From: UBA724 sp049596815
GTDB lineage: Bacteria; Bacteroidota; Bacteroidia; Flavobacteriales; Flavobacteriaceae
NCBI GenBank assembly: GCA_049596815.1
Contig: JBMYLY010000040.1
Span: forward strand, 1-12,728
Length of the DNA: 12,728 bases
Direction: 5' to 3'
Shown here: piece after piece, positions 6,670 through 12,728 of the stretch
Layout of the letters: each line of letters starts with the position of its first letter
Position numbering within the stretch: the stretch's first letter is position 1
The notes under the pieces: generated by a model
Told to the model about the DNA's origin: nothing
The model's input: only the letters and a program-made list of their open reading frames with translations
The model's database searches: none
Translations under genes and position numbers: made by a program

Positions 6670-7122
6670 ATGCTTAAGCATACGCTTACTGTTCCGCAAG
6701 AGGAGGCCCTGCGCCAAATGTTGTGTTTGCACACTTCGCTTCCGGCACATCAACTTGCTTTTCGTATTAACAAAAGCATGCGCATCAAACTAAAGCGAGA
6801 CAGGGAAGATTTGGATGCCAAAAACAATACTGAGCAGTACCCTGTTTTTTCTTACCGTTGCCCTAAAGAAAAAAGCCAATGGCGGTTAATTGGAAACAAA
6901 AATCACACCATGCGTAATTTTGGGGATGGGAATTCGCTGTTTGATGCAAGTGAAAGCATTCAATACCTGTTCAACAGCCTAAGCTCGGTTGATTTTCTGT
7001 TGGATTCGGACACTCTTGACACCAATATGGTTCAGGAAAAATTGAAAAATGACCCCATGATTCAATCTTGCTATCCCCTACCAAAGCACTTGACATACAT
7101 AAAACAACAACTAAGCTTTTAA
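6670..7122 (+). CDS. IPExxxVDY-family protein of unknown function, motif degenerate
   Basis: The 150-residue protein is recognised mainly by its place between rnc and pyk and by its layout. It has an HTSLPAHQLAFRINK segment (21-35), a basic LKRDREDLD stretch (41-49), a central WRLIGNKN strand (71-78) and a final short helix. These are the landmarks of the Bacteroidota family named IPExxxVDY. Here the name motif has become FNSLSSVDF (101-109): IPE is replaced by FNS, while VD is kept and Tyr is Phe. There are no membrane segments, signal peptide or recognisable catalytic site. The stop is one base from the pyk ATG (TAAGATG), so the two are surely co-translated. The role is unknown; regulation or stabilisation of pyruvate kinase is a guess from position only. 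Confidence 0.8.
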   Translation: MLKHTLTVPQEEALRQMLCLHTSLPAHQLAFRINKSMRIKLKRDREDLDAKNNTEQYPVFSYRCPKEKSQWRLIGNKNHTMRNFGDGNSLFDASESIQYLFNSLSSVDFLLDSDTLDTNMVQEKLKNDPMIQSCYPLPKHLTYIKQQLSF

Positions 7123-7123
7123 G

Positions 7124-8557
7124 ATGAAAAATATTAAGAAGACGAAAATTGTAGCCACCCTGGGGCCTGCTAGTTCCACTAAAGATATCATCCGAGAAAT
7201 GATGGTCGCTGGAGTCAACGTTTTTCGTATAAATTTTTCGCACGCATCTTTTGATGACGTGCGTGAGCGTATACAGTACGTCCGAGAGCTCAACAAAGAG
7301 CTAGGTTTTAATGTGGCCATACTTGCCGATTTGCAGGGGCCTAAACTGAGGGTCGGAAACATGGAGGAAGGGGTTGTTGTTTCGGTTGGGGATCGAGTGA
7401 CGTTTACCACTAAACAAATTGACGTTGGTAGCGCTGACAAAGTTTACATGAATTACAAACGTTTCCCTAAAGATGTTAAAAAAGGAGAGCGTATTTTGTT
7501 GGATGATGGAAAACTCATTTTTGAGGTTCTACAAACCGACGGGAAAACAGAGGTGATCGCAGAAGTCATTCAGGGTGGCCCTTTGAAATCCAAAAAGGGT
7601 GTCAACCTGCCCAACACTGACATTTCCTTGCCTGCCCTGACAAAAAAAGATATAGAGGACGCGGTGTTTGCTATCGAACAAGAAGTAGATTGGATTGCCC
7701 TATCGTTTGTTCGCCATAAAGCAGACCTGGACGAACTAAAAGAGCTGATTAAAAAGCACAGTAAATATCAGATTCCTGTCATCTCAAAGGTAGAAAAGCC
7801 TCAGGCATTAGAAAACATAAAAGAAATTGTAGAAAACAGCGACGGAATTATGGTGGCTCGTGGTGATTTGGGCGTTGAAATTCCTGCCGAGGAAGTTCCC
7901 CTAACACAAAAACAGCTGGTTCTACATGCCAAAGCCGCTCGTATTCCTGTAATCATCGCTACCCAAATGATGGAGTCTATGATAGACGGTTTGACGCCTA
8001 CTCGCGCCGAAGTAAATGATGTGGCTAACTCTGTAATGGATGGCGCAGATGCAGTGATGTTATCTGGTGAAACGTCTGTAGGCAAATACCCCATAGAGGT
8101 TATTCAGACCATGCGAAAAATTGTGGTTGGGGTGGAGAACTCTCCATTGATTAATCTCAATATGCAAGCTCCTCAAAACAAAAATGATCGATTCATCACC
8201 AAATCAACATGTTATCATGCGGCGCTTATGGCAAACGAAATTGAAGCCAAGGCCATCTGCACCTTGACAAATAGTGGCTATACGGCCTACCAAATTTCTG
8301 CTTCTCGACCCTCCGCTTCTATACTGGTGTTTACATCTAATAAGCGTATTCTGTCTCAACTCAACCTATTATGGGGTGTTAAGTGTCATTACTACGATCG
8401 TTATGTGTCCACCGATGAAACCGTTTCTGATGTGAACAACATCGCTAAAGAAAAGGGCTATGTCAAGAAAGGTGACGCCCTGGTCAACTTGGTTGCCATG
8501 CCGGTCGCTGCCAAAGGGATGGTAAACACCCTTCGTGTTTCTGTTATTAAAGACTAG
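7124..8557 (+). CDS. pyk: Pyruvate kinase
   Basis: Pyruvate kinase makes ATP and pyruvate from phosphoenolpyruvate in the last step of glycolysis. The 477 residues cover all usual domains: N-terminal barrel part (KTKIVATLGPAS, 6-17), B domain (about 72-168), the rest of the barrel, and a C-terminal allosteric domain (about 350-477). Key residues are visible: Arg35 and Asn37 in FRINFSH, the catalytic lysine Lys222 with Glu224 in ISKVEKP, MVARGDLGVE (243-252) with metal-site residues, and MDGADAVMLSGETSVGKYP (305-323). It begins one base after the preceding gene and shares its promoter. Nothing unusual was seen in the active site. Confidence 0.97.
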   Translation: MKNIKKTKIVATLGPASSTKDIIREMMVAGVNVFRINFSHASFDDVRERIQYVRELNKELGFNVAILADLQGPKLRVGNMEEGVVVSVGDRVTFTTKQIDVGSADKVYMNYKRFPKDVKKGERILLDDGKLIFEVLQTDGKTEVIAEVIQGGPLKSKKGVNLPNTDISLPALTKKDIEDAVFAIEQEVDWIALSFVRHKADLDELKELIKKHSKYQIPVISKVEKPQALENIKEIVENSDGIMVARGDLGVEIPAEEVPLTQKQLVLHAKAARIPVIIATQMMESMIDGLTPTRAEVNDVANSVMDGADAVMLSGETSVGKYPIEVIQTMRKIVVGVENSPLINLNMQAPQNKNDRFITKSTCYHAALMANEIEAKAICTLTNSGYTAYQISASRPSASILVFTSNKRILSQLNLLWGVKCHYYDRYVSTDETVSDVNNIAKEKGYVKKGDALVNLVAMPVAAKGMVNTLRVSVIKD

Positions 8558-8590
8558 TCTGCCATCTCGGGTTCCGTTGGTAGAATTGCT

Positions 8591-8598
8591 TACATTTG
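8591..8598 (+). promoter_or_regulatory. TAnnTTTG -7 element for rbfA
   Basis: TACATTTG ends 7 nt before the rbfA ATG at 8606, in the 48-bp gap after pyk. A start 5-8 nt downstream of the element would put the first transcribed base at or next to the ATG, so the message may be leaderless. A -33 TTG is not obvious. Confidence 0.5.
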
Positions 8599-8605
8599 AA
8601 CCATC

Positions 8606-8968
8606 ATGACCCAAAGACAAAAAAAGATTAATGCGCTTCTGCAACAAGATTTGGCGGAAATTCTATTAGAGGCGCTTCGCAAAGAAGGGGTGCGTAATCT
8701 TGTGCTAACTGTAACCCAAGTGCGAACCAGCGTTGATTTGTCTGTGGCCAAAGTATATTTGTCCATATTTCCCTTTAAAGAATCACAAGCTGTTTTGGGC
8801 GGTGTAAAATCCAGCCTCGGAGTTATCAAAAACACCCTTGGTTCCCGCGTTCGGCACCAATTGCGCGTGGTTCCTGATTTGCTTTTCTTATTGGACGACT
8901 CCTTACACCACATAGAAGGCATAGAAAAATCATTAAAAGATAAAGACAACCCTTTAGAATCTCTCTAA
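8606..8968 (+). CDS. rbfA: 30S ribosome-binding factor A
   Basis: RbfA is a small KH-fold protein that binds immature 30S subunits and helps 16S rRNA 5'-end maturation. The 120-residue length fits. Typical features are the basic N-terminal helix (RQKKINALLQQDLAEIL), the central VTQVRTSVDLSVAKVYLS segment (36-53) and the LRVVPDLLFLLDDS strand-turn (86-99) that closes the domain. A short charged tail ends the protein. It has its own promoter element, lacks a Shine-Dalgarno sequence and is followed after 6 nt by the permease gene. Confidence 0.95.
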   Translation: MTQRQKKINALLQQDLAEILLEALRKEGVRNLVLTVTQVRTSVDLSVAKVYLSIFPFKESQAVLGGVKSSLGVIKNTLGSRVRHQLRVVPDLLFLLDDSLHHIEGIEKSLKDKDNPLESL

Positions 8969-8974
8969 AATTGT

Positions 8975-10174
8975 ATGCGTCTTCCTCTATTTTTTGCGCG
9001 CCGTTACCGTGATACTTCCACACGGTTCAATACGGTTAGGCTGATCAATCGTTTCGCGGCTTTTGTGGTAGGGGTAGCAGTTTGTGCTTTTTTTGTGGTG
9101 TTGTCTGTTTTTTCTGGGCTAGAACAATTCGGCTTGTCATTTTCTAGTGCATTAGACGGCGACATCAAAATAACTTCCGCTTCAAAACCCACTTTTACTG
9201 TAAATGATGCTTTTGTGGAAAGTGTTTTGGCTTTAGATGGCATACAAAGCGTCGCGCCCATACTGACACAACATGTCGTCCTTCGCTCCAAGAACCAAAA
9301 CACCCAATTGTTACTAATGGGGATACAGCAAAACTATGCCTCCGTTATTCCTATTAAAAGACACTTGGCATTGGGTCAGTGGCCTGCGTTTGAGTCCAAT
9401 GAACTGGTGTTGGGATATGGAACCGCATCCATGTTAGGAGTAGGTCTTTATGGTCAGGACGGAGGCATAGATTGTGTGGTGCCAAAACGTGGGAATATCA
9501 GCCCTACTGACCCAAGCCCTTTTCTCTCTGAAAAAGCTGTTGTGATGGGTGTTTTTCAGTTGGGAGACGAGGCTGATCACAAATATGCGTTTGCTTCTGA
9601 ATCGTTGGTGAGAAGACTCTCTCCCAGCCCAAAAGGACAATATTCCGAGTTGGTGATCAAGGTCGCCGATCCTGCTGCTATAGATGAATCAAAAAAACGT
9701 TTAACCGATTTGTTAGGAGCAGATTTTGTGGTTCTTAAAAAGTCGGAGCTCAACCCGGCGCTGTACCGGATGTTACAAACCGAACGGATGGTGCTCTATT
9801 TAATCTTGTCTTTGGTGCTCGCCATCGCAATGTTTAATGTCGTTGGGGCTATTATCATGATGATATTGGATAAGAAAAACAACTTACAAACCCTACATGC
9901 TCTTGGTGCACCCATCCGATTGTTGCGACATGTATTCTTAACACAGGGCTTGTTGGTAAGCGCTCTCGGTGGTGGCATAGGGTTGTTTGTGGGGTTGCTG
10001 TTGGTGGCTGCTCAATATTGGGGGCAGTTCTTGAATGTTCCTGGAACCTCTTTGGCATATCCGGTGATCTTTTCAACTGAAAACATCATTGTACTGTTGT
10101 GTGTTTGGAGTGGGTTTTCTGTTTTAGCTGCTTGGGTGGCTTCTGCGGTTGTGCGCCCGCGTCTGTTTGTCTAG
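8975..10174 (+). CDS. LolC/LolE-type (FtsX/MacB-like) ABC transporter permease
   Basis: The 399-residue inner-membrane protein has the layout of lipoprotein-releasing permeases: one N-terminal membrane helix (about 27-47), a large periplasmic domain (about 50-268) and three C-terminal helices (about 271-297, 318-347 and 368-392). The N-terminal LPLFFARRY segment and the HALGAPIRLLRHVFLTQGLL stretch (308-327), which contacts the ATPase, are characteristic. Such permeases work with a LolD-type ATPase to move lipoproteins from the inner membrane toward the outer membrane; no ATPase gene is in this window. It is probably co-transcribed with rbfA, a pairing I recall as common in Flavobacteriia. 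Whether it acts as LolC, LolE or another FtsX-type permease cannot be told. Confidence 0.88.
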   Translation: MRLPLFFARRYRDTSTRFNTVRLINRFAAFVVGVAVCAFFVVLSVFSGLEQFGLSFSSALDGDIKITSASKPTFTVNDAFVESVLALDGIQSVAPILTQHVVLRSKNQNTQLLLMGIQQNYASVIPIKRHLALGQWPAFESNELVLGYGTASMLGVGLYGQDGGIDCVVPKRGNISPTDPSPFLSEKAVVMGVFQLGDEADHKYAFASESLVRRLSPSPKGQYSELVIKVADPAAIDESKKRLTDLLGADFVVLKKSELNPALYRMLQTERMVLYLILSLVLAIAMFNVVGAIIMMILDKKNNLQTLHALGAPIRLLRHVFLTQGLLVSALGGGIGLFVGLLLVAAQYWGQFLNVPGTSLAYPVIFSTENIIVLLCVWSGFSVLAAWVASAVVRPRLFV

Positions 10175-11166
10175 GCAGAAAGGATTGTGCTCCCAAATGC
10201 CGCCTCTACCTCGTCAAAAACAGCAAAAACATCTGATGCGTCGTCTGAGGTAACCATGCGTTGTCGATACTCTTTAAAGTGGGGGATGCCTTTAAAATAG
10301 TTTGTGTAATGACGACGTGTTTCAAACACACCTAATTTTTCTCCTTTCCAGTCTATGGACATTTGTAGGTGTCTGCGCGCCATTTCAGTGCGATCTTTAA
10401 TCGTTGGGTCTGACAAGTGTGTTCCTGTTTTAAAGTAGTGCTTGACTTTGTTAAAGAACCAGGGGTTCCCGATGCTTGCTCGCCCGATCATGGCGCCGTC
10501 CAAACCATACGCGTCTCGCATATGTTGCGCTTTCTCTGGGCTGTCTACATCTCCATTTCCAAAAACAGGTATGTGCATTCTCGGGTTGTTTTTTACCGCT
10601 GCGATGGGCGTCCAGTCTGCCTCTCCTTTATACATCTGAGCCCTAGTACGTCCATGAATTGAAATGGCTTGAATGCCCACATCTTGCAACCGTTCGGCCA
10701 CCTCTACAATGCGGATACTGTCGTGATCCCAGCCTAGTCGGGTCTTAACGGTAATTGGCAGTTTGGTTCTTTTAACCATAGCCTCGGTCAGTGACACCAT
10801 TAGGGGGATGTTTTTTAATATGCCGGCTCCAGCACCCTTACAAACCACTTTTTTTACAGGGCAGCCGAAATTGATGTCAATGATGTCGGGCTGAGTACGC
10901 TCAACGATGTCAACGGCCTGTAGCATAGAGTCTAGATTGGCGCCAAAAACTTGTATGCCTACAGGTCGTTCTTTTTCGTAAATGTCTAGCTTCATCACGC
11001 TTTTGGCCGCATCTCTAATCAAACCCTCACTTGAGATAAACTCTGTGTAAACCACATCAGCGCCCTGCTCCTTGCACAATGCACGAAAAGGGGGGTCGCT
11101 AACGTCTTCCATAGGTGCCAACAAAAGCGGAAATTCTCCCAATGCTATGTCACCAATCTTGACCAT
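10171..11166 (-). CDS. dusB: tRNA-dihydrouridine synthase, DusB-like
   Basis: Dus enzymes are FMN-dependent and reduce uridine in tRNA to dihydrouridine with NAD(P)H. The 331 residues form a TIM barrel (about 10-240) and a C-terminal helical tRNA-binding domain. Visible motifs are LAPMEDVSDPPFR (16-28), DINFGCPVKKV (97-107) with the catalytic Cys102, KTRLGW (141-146), SIHGRTRAQMY (169-179), GNGD (203-206) and the flavin-phosphate segment GRASIGNPW (228-236). DusB is chosen because the motif set and length match that subgroup; it is the usual Dus type in Bacteroidota. The ATG follows directly on the TAA of the upstream gene with no gap, and the stop codon overlaps that of the convergent permease gene. 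Confidence 0.94.
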   Translation of the reverse strand: MVKIGDIALGEFPLLLAPMEDVSDPPFRALCKEQGADVVYTEFISSEGLIRDAAKSVMKLDIYEKERPVGIQVFGANLDSMLQAVDIVERTQPDIIDINFGCPVKKVVCKGAGAGILKNIPLMVSLTEAMVKRTKLPITVKTRLGWDHDSIRIVEVAERLQDVGIQAISIHGRTRAQMYKGEADWTPIAAVKNNPRMHIPVFGNGDVDSPEKAQHMRDAYGLDGAMIGRASIGNPWFFNKVKHYFKTGTHLSDPTIKDRTEMARRHLQMSIDWKGEKLGVFETRRHYTNYFKGIPHFKEYRQRMVTSDDASDVFAVFDEVEAAFGSTILSA

Positions 11167-12036
11167 TTATTCGAGTTTAAATGTTTTTTTAAGCTGGCTT
11201 ACTGCTTCTGTGTCCCAGACATTAACAACTTGGTCGTCTATGGTATGATACAGTCTGGGGGGGCTGTCTCCAATCAAGTCAAAAAAGGTGTTGACTTCAA
11301 TCAGTGCATATGGGAATCGTGACTGAGTCAAGGCTTCAAATTCAGAGGGGGTGGTTTGTCCCTCAGAAAAATACAACACATAGGTATCTGGGAATGCGTC
11401 ATAGTTGTTTTCTAATTCCGCCATCTCTGTGGCCAGTTCCTGACAATGCTCACAGTCGAGGTTGAAAACCGCAATAATTTTCTCGCCTGAAGCTAAGTCG
11501 GTTCGCCCTTTGTGTTCAAATTGCGTAAATGAGGTAAAAGGGAAGTCAGAGGCGTTTGAAATCGGCCGCAAAAACCACATAGAACCCACAACCAGTAGAG
11601 AGAAAAGCAGTACTAGTGGTTTTGATGTTGTTTTCTTTGTGGATTTAACCCATACAAAAACCGCAATGACCCCCATCGCTACATTTTTTAATATGGATTC
11701 TGCAGGTGACATGGAAATCATTTCACCAAAACAACCACAGTTTTCTATGTCTCCTATCGCCCACAAATAGGCAAGGTGCAAGGAGAAACCTGTAAGCATC
11801 AGGATTGATAACAGCATAAGCCGCTTGGTGTAAAAAGGGGAAAGCATCAGCAGACCGAGAGCAAACTCGAATCCTATCAAAAAGCGAGCGGCATGTTGCG
11901 CCCATAGGCGGTTGGGCATCAATCCTTGGTCAATGAGGGTGATTTCAAAAAATCCTGGTGCTACAAACTTGGTATAGGCTGAAAAGAGAAAGGTCAGACC
12001 CAACAGACAACGCAAGATTTTAACAAGTGCACTCAC
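11167..12036 (-). CDS. MauE/DoxX-like membrane protein with C-terminal thioredoxin-like domain
   Basis: The 289-residue product starts at GTG 12036. No in-frame ATG lies between lepA and the membrane domain, and a promoter element at 12058-12051 supports this start. Five membrane helices are likely (about 7-27, 45-66, 72-94, 112-131 and 140-156). Positive charges at 6-9, 71-72 and 131-139 place the N-terminus inside and the region after helix 5 outside. The DIENCGCFGE loop (96-105, Cys100 and Cys102) then lies in the periplasm, as does a thioredoxin-like domain (about 165-289) with the CEHC pair (195-198) and a Pro-Pro that may hold the cis-proline (259-260). A thiol-disulfide relay is inferred. 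It resembles Bacteroidota proteins annotated as DoxX or BT_3928 family. dusB follows immediately. Confidence 0.85.
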   Translation of the reverse strand: MSALVKILRCLLGLTFLFSAYTKFVAPGFFEITLIDQGLMPNRLWAQHAARFLIGFEFALGLLMLSPFYTKRLMLLSILMLTGFSLHLAYLWAIGDIENCGCFGEMISMSPAESILKNVAMGVIAVFVWVKSTKKTTSKPLVLLFSLLVVGSMWFLRPISNASDFPFTSFTQFEHKGRTDLASGEKIIAVFNLDCEHCQELATEMAELENNYDAFPDTYVLYFSEGQTTPSEFEALTQSRFPYALIEVNTFFDLIGDSPPRLYHTIDDQVVNVWDTEAVSQLKKTFKLE

Positions 12037-12050
12037 AATTATATTTTTTT

Positions 12051-12058
12051 CAAATGTA
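12051..12058 (-). promoter_or_regulatory. TAnnTTTG -7 element for the MauE/DoxX-like gene and dusB
   Basis: The minus strand reads TACATTTG, 14 nt before the GTG at 12036. It is a main reason for placing the start there, since any start further upstream would lie outside this transcript. No -33 TTG was found at the expected distance. Confidence 0.5.
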
Positions 12059-12091
12059 AACTTTATTGATATTAACACCACCGCATTTGAG

Positions 12092-12099
12092 TATCTTTG
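12092..12099 (+). promoter_or_regulatory. TAnnTTTG -7 element for lepA
   Basis: TATCTTTG ends 7 nt before the lepA ATG, and a TTG at 12066-12068 gives a 23-nt spacer, at the long end of the accepted range. As with rbfA, the message would have almost no leader. It shares the 70-bp gap 12037-12106 with the divergent promoter at 12058-12051. Confidence 0.55.
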
Positions 12100-12106
12100 T
12101 TGCGCT

Positions 12107-12728
12107 ATGAAGCACATTCGCAATTTCTGTATCATCGCCCACATTGACCACGGTAAGAGTACCTTGGCCGATCGTTTGTTAGATGCGACAGGCTCTGTGA
12201 CTGAGCGTGAAAAGCAAGACCAGTTACTAGATAATATGGACTTGGAGCGCGAGCGTGGTATCACCATCAAGTCTCATGCCATTCAAATGAACTACACCTA
12301 CCGGGGGGAAGACTATATATTCAATTTGATAGACACGCCCGGTCATGTAGACTTTTCATATGAGGTGTCTCGCTCTATCGCGGCTTGTGAAGGCGCTTTA
12401 CTTGTGGTTGATGCGGCTCAAAGCATACAAGCACAGACCATTTCTAATTTGTACTTGGCGCTAGAGAACGATTTAGAGATCATCCCTGTTTTAAACAAGG
12501 TAGATTTGCCCTCTGCCAATCCAGAAGAAGTTACCGACGACATTGTGGATTTGCTAGGCTGCAAAGCCGAAGAGGTCATTCACGCTTCCGCCAAAACAGG
12601 TCTTGGAATTGAAAATATTTTAGAAGCTATTGTTGAACGCGTTCCTGAGCCCAAAGGGAATCCGGATGCACCGCTGCAAGCACTTATTTTTGACTCTGTC
12701 TACAATCCTTTTCGGGGTGTAGAAACCT
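12107..12728 (+). CDS. lepA: Elongation factor 4 (LepA), 5' part only
   Basis: The first 207 codons of a translational GTPase are present; the gene runs off the right edge, and the full family length is about 600 residues. All five G motifs are seen: G1 AHIDHGKST (11-19), G2 RGITI (50-54), G3 DTPGH (76-80), G4 NKVD (130-133) and G5 SAK (161-163). The RNFCIIAHIDHG start, LLDNMDLERERGITIKS (40-56) and the domain II entry ALIFDSVYNPFRG (192-204) distinguish LepA from EF-G and TypA. LepA binds ribosomes and affects initiation and elongation, especially under stress. It is divergent from the membrane redox gene and lacks a Shine-Dalgarno sequence. Confidence 0.96.
   Translation, partial: MKHIRNFCIIAHIDHGKSTLADRLLDATGSVTEREKQDQLLDNMDLERERGITIKSHAIQMNYTYRGEDYIFNLIDTPGHVDFSYEVSRSIAACEGALLVVDAAQSIQAQTISNLYLALENDLEIIPVLNKVDLPSANPEEVTDDIVDLLGCKAEEVIHASAKTGLGIENILEAIVERVPEPKGNPDAPLQALIFDSVYNPFRGVET

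Noticed and set aside
12037..12270. Extension of the MauE/DoxX-like reading frame to an ATG at 12270
   Set aside because: It would run antisense through the highly conserved start of lepA and across both promoter elements; the peptide has no membrane-protein character.

Overview
The window looks like chromosomal core DNA of a Bacteroidota bacterium, most likely class Flavobacteriia. Three things point there: the gene order purN / acpP-fabF-rnc-(IPExxxVDY-family gene)-pyk-rbfA-permease; the TAnnTTTG promoter element (bound by the Bacteroidota primary sigma factor) just upstream of many starts; and the lack of Shine-Dalgarno sequences. By eye GC is in the mid-40s percent. A guess at family level (Cryomorphaceae/Schleiferiaceae-like) cannot be settled from the sequence. 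No mobile element, CRISPR array, rRNA or tRNA was seen.

Layout. 1-275 is non-coding and holds a strong intrinsic hairpin terminator (121-149) flanked by a 28-bp direct repeat. 276-4203 is a leftward operon read purN > rnhA > PfkB-family kinase > long PurF-family protein. Its first three genes overlap by 1 and 4 nt; the last has its own promoter-like element. 4204-4355 is a divergent promoter region. 4356-10174 runs rightward: acpP-fabF-rnc (fatty acid synthesis and RNA processing), an IPExxxVDY-family protein coupled to pyk, then rbfA with a LolC/E-type permease. The permease converges with dusB so tightly that both stop codons lie in one CTAG. dusB (leftward) follows directly on a MauE/DoxX-like membrane protein with a thioredoxin-like domain. 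That gene is divergent from lepA, which is cut by the right edge of the window.

How the genes work together. Most are housekeeping: purine synthesis (PurN), lipid synthesis (AcpP, FabF), RNA metabolism (RNase HI, RNase III, DusB), ribosome assembly and translation (RbfA, LepA) and glycolysis (Pyk). The parts not explained by textbook function are four. The long PurF-like protein keeps the glutaminase nucleophile and PRPP loop but has a changed oxyanion-hole motif and an acidic rather than basic catalytic loop, and it is paired with a sugar or nucleoside kinase of unknown substrate. The small IPExxxVDY-family gene has lost part of its name-giving motif. The membrane protein looks like a self-contained periplasmic thiol-disulfide relay. 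Seven TAnnTTTG elements sit 4-27 nt from start codons, implying very short or absent mRNA leaders. No wholly new multi-gene system is evident; the PurF-like/PfkB pair is the best candidate for undescribed biochemistry.
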